Source of the DNA: an uncultured Acidobacteriota bacterium
GTDB lineage: Bacteria > Acidobacteriota > UBA6911 > RPQK01 > JAJDTT01
Assembly (NCBI GenBank): GCA_951812665.1
Contig: CATOST010000043.1
Coordinates: 1 to 64,000, forward strand
Direction: 5' to 3'
DNA: 64,000 nucleotides
The first letter of the stretch is position 1, and every line of letters starts with the position of its first letter. The notes beneath the pieces are model-generated. The model had not been told where the DNA came from. It saw nothing but the letters and a program-made list of their open reading frames with translations, and did not search any database. The translations under genes were made by a program, and so were the position numbers. Shown here in pieces: positions 26,700 through 34,858 of this stretch.

Positions 26700-29161
26700 T
26701 CGCGACTCTCCTGCTGGCCGCGTCTACTCTTACGGTTTCCGGCGCCGGTTCACTGGCGCTGTTGCCACCCGACATCACGCTTCAGAGCCAGGACGCGACA
26801 CAGCGGCTCGTCCTGACCCGGTGGACGTCCCAACGCGGCTCCGAGACCGATCTGACCCCGCAAGCGACATTCGTCTCATCGTCTCCCGGCGTCGCCCGAG
26901 TGGACGCTCGAGGCGTGGTGCGGGCGGTGGGCGACGGAGAAACTCGAATCACCGCCCGGCTGCCCGACGGCCGCAGTACGTCGGTTCGGGTCCGGGTGGA
27001 ATCGGCCGGCCAACCGCCGCTCCGGGACTTTCGCAATCAGGTCCGTTCGGTCATGACCAAGTCAGGGTGCAATTCCGGAGCCTGCCACGGCGCCGGAGCG
27101 GGACAGAACTTCTTCAAGCTCTCGCTGAGAGGTTATTCGCCGGACGAGGACTACCGGGCGCTGACCCGGGAGGCCGGAGGCCGCAGGATCTCCCGCCAGG
27201 AGCCGTCTCGGAGCCTGATCCTGCTCAAACCCACGCTGGCCGTCTCCCACGGCGGAGGAAAACTGCTGGAAACGGACTCCCTCGACTATCGAATCCTGGC
27301 CGACTGGATCGCGGGCGGAGCCACGGGCCCCGCTCCCGACGATCCCAGGATCGAGCGGTTGGAAGTCTACCCTTCCCGGGCCACTCTACGACCCGGGGAC
27401 AGGCACCGGCTGGTGGTCCGGGCTTTCTTCTCCGACGGGCGGACCGAGGACGTCACCCGCTGGGGCAAATACGCCACCAGCGACGCCTCCGTGGCCAAGG
27501 TCGGAGAGGATGGACTGGTGGAGACGACGGGTCACGGGGAGGCAATGCTTTCGGTCTGGTACTTGGACCGGATCGCCTCGGCGAGATTCGCCGTTCCCTT
27601 TTCGGGACGGCTGCCGGAGGAGGTCTTCCGCACGGCGGCCCGCCACAATTTCATCGATGATCCGGTCTTGGAGAAGCTGCGACAGATGCGGATTCCCCCA
27701 TCGGATCTCTGCACCGATTCGGAATTTCTGAGGCGGGCCTACCTGGACGCGGCAGGAATCCTGCCCAGCGGCGAAGAGGCGAGACGGTTTGGGGCCGATC
27801 CGGACCCGAAAAAGCGAAGCCGCCTCGTGGACATGTTGCTGGAGCGGTCCGAGTTCGCGGATCTCTGGGCCTACAAATGGTCTGACCTCCTCCTGGTCTC
27901 CAGCTCCAAGCTCACGCCCGCGTCCACTCGGACCTTCCACGACTGGATCCGGCGGAGCGTGGCCGAAAACAAGCCCTGGGACCGCTTCGTCAGGGAGATC
28001 ATCACCGCTTCCGGAAGCAATCTGACCAACGGCGCCGCCAACTACTACCTGCTCCACGACGAGCCCACCGTCCTGGCGGAGAACATGACCCTCACCTTCA
28101 TGGGGATCTCCATCAATTGCGCCCGTTGCCACAATCATCCCCTGGACAAATGGAGCCAGGACGACTATTACCACCTCTCCAGCTTCTTCTCCCGAGTCGG
28201 CCGCAAGAACGACGTGGGCTACGGGTTTGCCGACAATCCCAACTCATTGAAAGAGACCACCATATTCACCGCCAGCCGCGGAGAGGTGATCCATCCACGC
28301 CTGGGCCGGCCTCTGCCTCCCCGTCCTCTGGAGTCGGTGGAGACGATCAGCGACCATCCGGGGAGAGACCGGCGGCTGCCTCTCGCCCAGTGGCTCACCT
28401 CGGGCGAGAATCGCTACTTCGTCCGCGCTGTCGTGAACCGCGTCTGGTATCACTTCATGGGACGAGGCCTGGTCCATCCCGCCGACGACATGCGGGAAAC
28501 CAACGCGGCTTCCAACCCCCGCCTCCTGGAGGCGCTGGGCCTTGAGCTGGTGCGAACCGGATTCGACCTCAAGTCTCTGATCCGATCCATAATGAACTCG
28601 GCCACCTACCAGAGGAGCTCCCGGCCGCAAGGCAACAGCCACGACCGGAAGTATCACTCCCACTATCTGATCCGGAGACTCCCCGCCGAAGTCCTGCTGG
28701 ACGTGGTGTCCCAGGTTCTGGGAGTGCCCGAGGACTTCGCGGGTCATCCTGAGGGCGTGCGGGCCCTTCAACTGCCCGACTCCCGGGTGAGCTCCTACGC
28801 CCTGACCCTCTTCGGACGTCCCGCCAGAGAGATCAACGCCTACTCGGAGCGGGTCCGGAGTTCCACGGTTCCCCAGGTCCTGCACCTGCTCAACGGGGAG
28901 TTCCTGAGCGCCAAGCTCCGCTCCCCCGAGGGCAACCTCCAGCGGATGCTCGACCAGGGGCTCGCGGATCGCGAGATCGTCCGCCGGATCTTCTGGAGCT
29001 CGCTTTCCCGGCCGCCTTCCCCGGGTGAAGAGGCGGAAATCCTGGAACTTCTCCGCCCGGTGGTGGACTCGGCCTCGTCGCGGGAGCCGACGCGGCGTGA
29101 GCTCCTGGAGGACTTCTGGGCGGGCTTGATGATGAGCAAGGTATTTCTCTTCAACCACTGA
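26696..29161 (+). CDS. DUF1549/DUF1553 protein with Big2-like and haem-binding motifs
   Basis: 821 residues, signal peptide LLLAASTLTVSGAGS. Order of domains: a bacterial Ig-like (Big2) domain at about 25-105, a haem-like motif GCNSGACHG near residue 125 (Cys-x4-Cys-His, a spacing common in this family), a second Big2-like domain at about 220-300, DUF1549 from about 310 (EKLRQMRIPPS, FLRRAYLDAAGILPS), a classical CARCH motif (NCARCHNHPLDKWSQDDYY) near residue 475, and DUF1553 (LAQWLTSGENRYFVRAVVNR, VWYHFMGRGLVHPADDMRE). Probably a periplasmic multi-domain c-type cytochrome-like protein acting with its DUF1501 partner. It overlaps both neighbours, so all three genes form one operon. Confidence 0.9.
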   Translation: MIATLLLAASTLTVSGAGSLALLPPDITLQSQDATQRLVLTRWTSQRGSETDLTPQATFVSSSPGVARVDARGVVRAVGDGETRITARLPDGRSTSVRVRVESAGQPPLRDFRNQVRSVMTKSGCNSGACHGAGAGQNFFKLSLRGYSPDEDYRALTREAGGRRISRQEPSRSLILLKPTLAVSHGGGKLLETDSLDYRILADWIAGGATGPAPDDPRIERLEVYPSRATLRPGDRHRLVVRAFFSDGRTEDVTRWGKYATSDASVAKVGEDGLVETTGHGEAMLSVWYLDRIASARFAVPFSGRLPEEVFRTAARHNFIDDPVLEKLRQMRIPPSDLCTDSEFLRRAYLDAAGILPSGEEARRFGADPDPKKRSRLVDMLLERSEFADLWAYKWSDLLLVSSSKLTPASTRTFHDWIRRSVAENKPWDRFVREIITASGSNLTNGAANYYLLHDEPTVLAENMTLTFMGISINCARCHNHPLDKWSQDDYYHLSSFFSRVGRKNDVGYGFADNPNSLKETTIFTASRGEVIHPRLGRPLPPRPLESVETISDHPGRDRRLPLAQWLTSGENRYFVRAVVNRVWYHFMGRGLVHPADDMRETNAASNPRLLEALGLELVRTGFDLKSLIRSIMNSATYQRSSRPQGNSHDRKYHSHYLIRRLPAEVLLDVVSQVLGVPEDFAGHPEGVRALQLPDSRVSSYALTLFGRPAREINAYSERVRSSTVPQVLHLLNGEFLSAKLRSPEGNLQRMLDQGLADREIVRRIFWSSLSRPPSPGEEAEILELLRPVVDSASSREPTRRELLEDFWAGLMMSKVFLFNH

Positions 29162-31551
29162 TGCGCCCGAAACCCGGAATTTTGATCCTGATCATGCTCG
29201 GCTCCCTATCCGGGGGCTTGGCCACGACCTATTATCCTTCCGCGCCGGTGGTCTACCTGGCCAACCCAACCGGAGCTCAGGCCGGATCCAGAATTCAAGT
29301 TGTTTTAGAGGGAATACATCTCAAAGAGTCTAAAAATATAATTTTTAGTATCTCGGACATAGCGGCAAGCATCCTTGAGAGTTGGGACGGTCCCAACGGC
29401 CGTTTCCAGACCCCGCTTCAGCGGTTGCGTCTGGAAGTCGAGGTCCACGAGGAAACGCCTCCTGCAATCTACGGATTCCGAGTCAATACCCGGCACGGAG
29501 CCAGCAATTGGATTCCCTTCGCCGTCGGGCGATTCCCCGAGACCCGGGAAGCCGCCGACAACGGCACCCACGCCGGAGCCCAACCGTTGACTCTTCCGGC
29601 GACGGTGAACGGCGCCATCGCCAAAGCGGGAGAGGAAGACTACTTCCAGTTGCAAGGCCGCCGGGGCGAGGAGTTGGTGCTCCAACTCCAGGCCCACGCC
29701 CTGGGTTCCCGGCTGGACGGTGCCCTGACCCTCGTGGGACCGGAGGGACGCATCCTGGCCAGCAGCAACAACGCCTCTCCACGAGACCTCGACGCCATGC
29801 TGGGACTGCGGCTGCCCCGATCAGGACGCTACACCGTCCGGGTCACCGATTTTTCCGGCGGAGGCGGCGCCCGGAGTTTCTACCGCCTCACCATGGGACC
29901 CATTCCCTATGTGACCCAACTCTTCCCCGCGGGAGTGCGGCAAGGTGAAGAGGTCGAAGCGCGGGTGGAGGGCTTCAATCTTGGGGACCAGACTAGGACT
30001 ACGCTCCGTGGGGATCGGCCGCCGCGAGAGGACGGCTTTCGGGACCTGACGATCCGGACGCCCCGGGGTCCGGCCCTCAACCCGGTTCGGATCGCTGTGG
30101 GAACCCATGATGAGACCTTGGAGCTGGAGGGGAACGACGCACCCGAGACGGCTCAGCCGATCTCCGTTCCCATCACCGTCAACGGCCGGATCGATTCGAC
30201 CCGGGACGCCGACGTGTTCCGCTTTCCGGCTCGCCGCGGTCGGCCTCTGGCCCTGGAGGTCGCGGCCCAACGGCTCGATTCTCCCCTGGATTCCCATATC
30301 GAAATCCTGGACCTCCAGGGGCGTTCCCTGCCCCGAGCCCGACTCCGGACCGTCTTCGAAGGAAGCCACCTGGAACCCCTGGCCTCCCGTTCCCTGCAAC
30401 TGCAGCGGTTCGATCTGGCCAGCGGAATGGCGTTTCGGGGAGGAGATTTCGTCCTCCTGAGCGAGCGGGAACTGGTCCGCCTGGAAGAGGGACTCCGCCA
30501 TTCGGACGACTTTTCCCTGGCCCAGGGCCTCTTGGGGCAGCGTCTGGCCTGGTTGGGCACCAGCCCCCAGAACCACCCCAAGAACTACAACGCCCGAAAG
30601 GTGGAAATTCTTCCCCCCGAGGCTCCGGCCGCCGGAGAGTCGTCCACCCTGACCCTCTTCCATCGAAACGACGACGGCGGTCCCGTCTACGGCAAGGACT
30701 CGTATCTCCTGTTCGACCCCCCGGCGGACGGAGATTACCTGGTTCGGCTGCGGGACCTGCACGGCGCGGGAGGACCCCGCCATGCGTACCGCCTCACGGT
30801 CCGCCCGGCGCGGCCCGATTTCCGGCTCTATCTGGACGACGGCTTCATGCAACAGCGGGACCTGCGGGGCGCGGGAGCCAGGAGCCCCAACGTCCCTCTG
30901 GGCGGGAGCGTTCCGCTGGTGGTCTCGGCCCTGCGGGTCGACGGGTTCCGGGACGAAATCCGGATCGAGGCCCTGGATCTGCCGCCCGGCATCCGCGCCG
31001 GGCCGGGGACCATTCGCCGGGACGAATTTCAGACGACCCTGATCTTCAGCGCGGACTCTTCAGCGGCTCCGGTACCCCCTGGTCACAGGCTCAAGATCCA
31101 AGGGCGGTCCAGCATCGGCGGCGTGGAAAGAATCCATCCCGCAGTGGACCCGGACAGCGGGCTGAACCTGGTCTCCCTGGTCCCACCCGCCACCATCCGG
31201 CCCCTGGTGGAACCGGAGCATCTGGTCCTGCGGCGTGGAACCCAGGGGCGCCTCCATGTCCGAATCGCCTGTCCGGATGACTTCGCCCACGAGGTGGGCC
31301 TGGAAGTGAAGAATCGCCCGCCCGGGTTGTTCGTAGACGGGCGGTCCACCAATGCGGGTCTGGTCATCAGCAAGGGAGAACACTCCCGCACCTTGAACAT
31401 TCTGGCGGAGCAATCGCTGGAGCCCATGACCGTTCCCATCTACGTCGTCACGCGGCACCGCAGTGAGCGAACCGAAAAGATGAGGGGCCTGGGAATCCTG
31501 GAAGAGTCGGTCGACTACGCCTCCCGGCCCATCCTCGTGACCATCGAGTAG
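29161..31551 (+). CDS. Secreted protein with pre-peptidase C-terminal (PPC) type domains
   Basis: 796 residues; the start overlaps the previous stop by one base (TGATG). The signal peptide is ILILIMLGSLSGGLA. Several beta-sandwich modules carry the PPC pattern: GAIAKAGEEDYFQLQGRRGEELVLQL, GRIDSTRDADVFRFPARRGR and SYLLFDPPADGDYLVRLRDL. No protease catalytic site is seen. In this operon type the third gene often encodes such a PPC-repeat protein, probably an extracellular or periplasmic accessory for binding or assembly. A short AT-rich patch at 29320-29350 is unlike the rest of the gene in base composition. Convergent with the sigma-factor gene 25 bases on. Confidence 0.8.
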   Translation: MRPKPGILILIMLGSLSGGLATTYYPSAPVVYLANPTGAQAGSRIQVVLEGIHLKESKNIIFSISDIAASILESWDGPNGRFQTPLQRLRLEVEVHEETPPAIYGFRVNTRHGASNWIPFAVGRFPETREAADNGTHAGAQPLTLPATVNGAIAKAGEEDYFQLQGRRGEELVLQLQAHALGSRLDGALTLVGPEGRILASSNNASPRDLDAMLGLRLPRSGRYTVRVTDFSGGGGARSFYRLTMGPIPYVTQLFPAGVRQGEEVEARVEGFNLGDQTRTTLRGDRPPREDGFRDLTIRTPRGPALNPVRIAVGTHDETLELEGNDAPETAQPISVPITVNGRIDSTRDADVFRFPARRGRPLALEVAAQRLDSPLDSHIEILDLQGRSLPRARLRTVFEGSHLEPLASRSLQLQRFDLASGMAFRGGDFVLLSERELVRLEEGLRHSDDFSLAQGLLGQRLAWLGTSPQNHPKNYNARKVEILPPEAPAAGESSTLTLFHRNDDGGPVYGKDSYLLFDPPADGDYLVRLRDLHGAGGPRHAYRLTVRPARPDFRLYLDDGFMQQRDLRGAGARSPNVPLGGSVPLVVSALRVDGFRDEIRIEALDLPPGIRAGPGTIRRDEFQTTLIFSADSSAAPVPPGHRLKIQGRSSIGGVERIHPAVDPDSGLNLVSLVPPATIRPLVEPEHLVLRRGTQGRLHVRIACPDDFAHEVGLEVKNRPPGLFVDGRSTNAGLVISKGEHSRTLNILAEQSLEPMTVPIYVVTRHRSERTEKMRGLGILEESVDYASRPILVTIE

Positions 31552-31576
31552 CGCCGCCGGACGGTTGCCGCGGGAC

Positions 31577-33097
31577 TTACCGTGATGCAGCCTGGACTGA
31601 GCGACGGCCGGCATAGGCCCGACGCAACTTGCGGAGAGCCATGGCCTCGATCTGCCGGATTCGCTCCCGGGTCAGGGAGAAAACGCGGCCGATCTGCTCC
31701 AGGGTATGCTCCTTGTCTTCCCCAACGCCGAACCTCAGGCGGAGCACTCGCTCCTCCCGGGAATCCAGATACATGAGGATGCCCGAGGTCTCATCCGCCA
31801 CGCTCTGACGCAGCAGTTCTTCGGAAGGAGACTCGCTGGTGCAGTCCTCGAGGACATCCTGCAGCTTACCCTCCTCGTCCCGGCCGATTGGGGCTTCCAG
31901 GGAAACCGGCTTTCGTGCGATATCCAGAATGCTCCGGACCCGGTCCACCGGCAGGCCCACGACTCCGGCAAGTTCCTCCGTACTCGGTTTGCGTCCATAG
32001 ATCCGCATCCACTCGCGAGCCGTCCGGACCGACTTGTAGACGACCTCGGAGATATGGACAGGGAGTCGAATGGTTCTCCCCTTCTCGGAGAGGGACCGCT
32101 GGATCGCCTGCCGGATCCACCAGTGGGCGTAAGTGGAGAACTTGTATCCCAGACGGTGATTGAAGCGGTCGACCGCCTTCATCAGACCGATGTTCCCCTC
32201 CTGGATCAGATCCAGGAAGGCCAGCCCGCGCCCCCGGTATTTCTTGGCCACGGACACCACCAAGCGCAGGTTCGACTGCACCAGTTCCTGTTTGGCGTCA
32301 TCGGCCCGGCGCTGGGCGTCACGGATTCGGCCGAAGGTTCGGCGCACCTGCTCCCGGGTCACGCACCGGGACTGTTCCCACTGCTCCAGTTCGCTGCAGA
32401 CCTCCCGGTATCTGGCCCGGTCCAGGTCCGTCTGACTACGCCGGAGACTCTCGCTCTTCTTCAGCAGGTCCAAGAGCGGTTCCAGTGAGGTCTTGAGCGA
32501 CTTGAGCAACCGGTCGCATGCTTCCTGTTTCAGACCGAGCTTACGAATCCGCCCGGCGATCGCGCCGCGGACGCGGGCCAACCCCAGGAGTTCCCGGAAG
32601 CCGGGCTCTCCATCCTGAACCGCCTGCCGCCATCGACGCCAGAGCCGCCGGGCCTGGCCATCCAGACGCGCAATGGCCCCCAGTTGAGCCCGGAACCACT
32701 CCACAGTCTCGACTCCCGAGGTGGCTTTGGAATTCAGACGGGCAATCTCGCGAATCCGCATCTCGCCGACCTGCAGCCGTTGTCCCCAGACCAGAAGCTC
32801 TCCGACGGCGATGGGACAACGGTACAGACAATCGGCGATTCGCTCCCGGCCCCGAGCCAGCTGGCGGGCGACCTCGATCTCCCGGTGGGGGGTGAGAAGA
32901 GGTATCGAACCCATCTCCTTCAGGTAGGCGTAGATGGTGTCGTCGCCGTGCCCTCCCCTGTTCCCAGCCGGCTCCGCCTCCAGAACCTCATCCCGCTCCC
33001 ACGGGTTCGAATTCGTCTTCCGGCGCCAAACGGGATCCTTGCCTTCATGAACAGTTCCATACATGTTTTCACCCGCCGCAAACTTGGATTTCCTCAT
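31577..33097 (-). CDS. RNA polymerase sigma-70 family factor (RpoD/SigA-like)
   Basis: 506 residues; ATG at 33097 with AGGTGA upstream. Region 1.2 is at about 52-82 (DDTIYAYLKEMGSIPLLTP). A long helical non-conserved region spans about 85-265, region 2 is at about 270-340 (NLRLVVSVAKKYRGRGLAFL, DLIQEGNIGLMKAVDRFNHR, YAHWWIRQAI), region 3 at about 345-420 and region 4 at about 440-495 (EERVLRLRFGVG, TLEQIGRVFSLTRERIRQIE). There is no long acidic region 1.1. The complete set of regions places it with primary or near-primary sigma factors, but whether it is the housekeeping sigma or a group 2 alternative cannot be settled from one window. The upstream spacer holds REP-like repeats, then the frd operon. 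Confidence 0.9.
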   Translation of the reverse strand: MRKSKFAAGENMYGTVHEGKDPVWRRKTNSNPWERDEVLEAEPAGNRGGHGDDTIYAYLKEMGSIPLLTPHREIEVARQLARGRERIADCLYRCPIAVGELLVWGQRLQVGEMRIREIARLNSKATSGVETVEWFRAQLGAIARLDGQARRLWRRWRQAVQDGEPGFRELLGLARVRGAIAGRIRKLGLKQEACDRLLKSLKTSLEPLLDLLKKSESLRRSQTDLDRARYREVCSELEQWEQSRCVTREQVRRTFGRIRDAQRRADDAKQELVQSNLRLVVSVAKKYRGRGLAFLDLIQEGNIGLMKAVDRFNHRLGYKFSTYAHWWIRQAIQRSLSEKGRTIRLPVHISEVVYKSVRTAREWMRIYGRKPSTEELAGVVGLPVDRVRSILDIARKPVSLEAPIGRDEEGKLQDVLEDCTSESPSEELLRQSVADETSGILMYLDSREERVLRLRFGVGEDKEHTLEQIGRVFSLTRERIRQIEAMALRKLRRAYAGRRSVQAASR

Positions 33098-33173
33098 CTC
33101 GTTCACCTGCCTTGGTAAACGCCCTGATAAGTAGACGGATTTTTCGACAATAAGGTTTCGTTTCGAAGGGAGC

Positions 33174-33328
33174 GGCGACTTTCTTGTCGCCGAACAGGGG
33201 GGCAGGGGGGACGGAGTCCCCACTGTACACTTTCCCCCTCTACACTTTCCGGTCTCGCGAATCTTCGGTAACGGCGAAGAGCAGGCGACAAGAAAGTCGC
33301 CTTTCCCAGGGGGCGACTGGAAATCGCC
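33174..33328. repeat. Cluster of REP-like palindromes
   Basis: GGCGACTTTCTTGTCGCC at 33174-33191 and its exact inverse GGCGACAAGAAAGTCGCC at 33284-33301 bracket about 90 bases that include GGACGGAGTCC and a doubled TACACTTTCC. A third palindrome, GGGCGACTGGAAATCGCC, follows at 33311-33328. A further copy of the first is at 54822. These sit between the sigma-factor start and the frdD stop. Confidence 0.65.
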
Positions 33329-33344
33329 TGTACCCTTCCCCTCC

Positions 33345-33698
33345 CTACACCAGCAGCCAGACGGCGGCGGCCGTTCCCGCAATGGCGCTGCCGTAGCAGA
33401 GGATCGAGATGGGCGTCCTGAGGACTCCGCCTCCCAGGTCGATCAGGATGTGCCGGAGACGGTGCGCGGAGTGGAAGAGAGGCAAGGAAATGAAAACCAG
33501 AAGGTAGAGCCGGACCAGCGGGTTCTCCAAGAGTTCCCGAACCCGCTCGTAGGAGAGTGTCTCGAGGGGAATCCAGCCCCAGCCGATGCCCAAGCCGGTC
33601 ACCAGGATGTGGACCGGGACCAGGAAGGCCGCCACCGTGCCGCCGGCCGAGAAAAGAGCCCACCAGATGGGATCGGTCGTCTTGAGCCGGACACCCAT
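33345..33698 (-). CDS. frdD: Fumarate reductase membrane anchor subunit D
   Basis: 117 residues with three membrane helices: WWALFSAGGTVAAFLVPVHI, LYLLVFISLPLFHSAHRLRH and LCYGSAIAGTAAAVWLLV. HSAHRLRHILIDLG is the conserved FrdD loop. Together with FrdC it anchors the catalytic dimer in the inner membrane and holds the quinol site; this two-protein anchor type carries no haem. ATG at 33698, one base from the frdC stop. Last gene of frdABCD. Confidence 0.88.
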   Translation of the reverse strand: MGVRLKTTDPIWWALFSAGGTVAAFLVPVHILVTGLGIGWGWIPLETLSYERVRELLENPLVRLYLLVFISLPLFHSAHRLRHILIDLGGGVLRTPISILCYGSAIAGTAAAVWLLV

Positions 33699-33699
33699 C

Positions 33700-34104
33700 T
33701 CAGTTCACCACCAAGTACCAGAGGACCCCGGAAAGCAGGATCCAGACCAGATAGTTTGCCGCCAGCACCAACTTGGCCGGGACCACCTTCCGCCCCATCC
33801 GAACCACCATCACGATGGGGGTCAGGTGGATCCAGGTCACCGTGTGCAACAGGCAGAAGACCAGGGCCACTCCCAGGAATACGAGGACGGCCGGGTGCTG
33901 GAGCATGGCCAGGTAAGCCTCATAGCTGTCCTTCCCTTGAGACAGCCGATACAGGCCCACCAGATAGCTGAGCGCGTAGAGCGCCACGAACACCGCCGAG
34001 AGCTCCCGGACCATGAAAAGGAAATACCGCCCGTGGCCCAGCCACCAGAGGGACGGCCGCTGGGGCCGATAGCGAGGCGGACGTTGTGCGGAAGTCGCGC
34101 TCAC
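33700..34104 (-). CDS. frdC: Fumarate reductase membrane anchor subunit C
   Basis: 134 residues from a GTG at 34104 that overlaps the frdB stop by four bases (GTGA). Three membrane helices are visible, with the family landmarks FLFMVRELSAVFVALYAL, CLLHTVTWIHLTPIVMVVRM and VVPAKLVLAANYLVWILL, matching the E. coli type FrdC pattern of LHTxTW and VPP/VPA motifs. It forms the quinol-oxidising membrane domain with FrdD. Confidence 0.88.
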   Translation of the reverse strand: MSATSAQRPPRYRPQRPSLWWLGHGRYFLFMVRELSAVFVALYALSYLVGLYRLSQGKDSYEAYLAMLQHPAVLVFLGVALVFCLLHTVTWIHLTPIVMVVRMGRKVVPAKLVLAANYLVWILLSGVLWYLVVN

Positions 34105-34838
34105 GATTTCCCCCAGGGCCAGAGCAACCCAAGGATATGGTCCTTCGTCAACTGCACTTTGGAACGCTGGATCGCCGCCGCCGGGTCCACATGCTTGGGA
34201 CACACCACCGAGCACTCGCCGACGAAGGAGCATTCCCAGATCCCCTCGTGGCTTCCGATGACCTCGGCCCGCTGGTCCTGGCCCTCTTCTCGGGAATCCA
34301 TGTCATACCGGTGCGCCAGGGCGATGGCGGCGGGTCCGATGAAGGTCTTGTCCGCCGCGTAGACCGGGCAGGCCGCATAGCAGAGGGCGCAGTTGATGCA
34401 CATGCTGAACTGCCGGAAGAGCTGCAGCTCCTCGGAGGACTGCAGATACTCCCCCTCCTGAACCGGCTTTTCCTGATCACGAATCATCCAGGGCTTCACC
34501 GCCCGGAGCTTGTCCATGAAGTCATCCATCTCGATGACCAGATCCCGGATCACCGGGAAATGGTCCAGCGGACCCACTCGGACGCCTTGCGGATAGTCCT
34601 TCAGGAAGACGGCGCAAGTCAGCTTGGGCACTCCGTTGACCATCATGCCGCAGCTTCCGCAAACCCCCATCCGGCAGGACCAGCGGTAGCTCAGGCTCCC
34701 GTCGACATGGTCCTTGATGTAGTTGAGGCCGTCCAGGACCACCATCTCATCGTCATAGGGGATGGTGTAGGTCTGGTCGTAGGGGACGGAACTATTTTCC
34801 GGATCGTACCGGATGACGGTGATGTCGATGGTCTTCAT
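34101..34838 (-). CDS. frdB: Fumarate reductase / succinate dehydrogenase iron-sulfur subunit
   Basis: 245 residues; ATG at 34838. The N-terminal ferredoxin domain holds the [2Fe-2S] ligands in SCRMGVCGSCGMMVNGVPKL followed by TC. The C-terminal domain has CINCALCYAACPVY and CSFVGECSVVCPKHVDP for the [4Fe-4S] and [3Fe-4S] clusters. It carries electrons between the membrane anchor and FrdA. It lies 20 bases after frdA and overlaps frdC. Because the anchors are FrdC/FrdD type, fumarate reductase is preferred over succinate dehydrogenase. Confidence 0.93.
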   Translation of the reverse strand: MKTIDITVIRYDPENSSVPYDQTYTIPYDDEMVVLDGLNYIKDHVDGSLSYRWSCRMGVCGSCGMMVNGVPKLTCAVFLKDYPQGVRVGPLDHFPVIRDLVIEMDDFMDKLRAVKPWMIRDQEKPVQEGEYLQSSEELQLFRQFSMCINCALCYAACPVYAADKTFIGPAAIALAHRYDMDSREEGQDQRAEVIGSHEGIWECSFVGECSVVCPKHVDPAAAIQRSKVQLTKDHILGLLWPWGKS

Positions 34839-34858
34839 CCCGGATTCTCGCTCCTGGC

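Noticed and set aside
26821..27660. Long open frame in another phase inside the DUF1549/1553 gene
   Set aside because: Amino acid content is Arg/Gly/Pro-rich and motif-free, a typical by-product of high-GC codon bias over the real gene.
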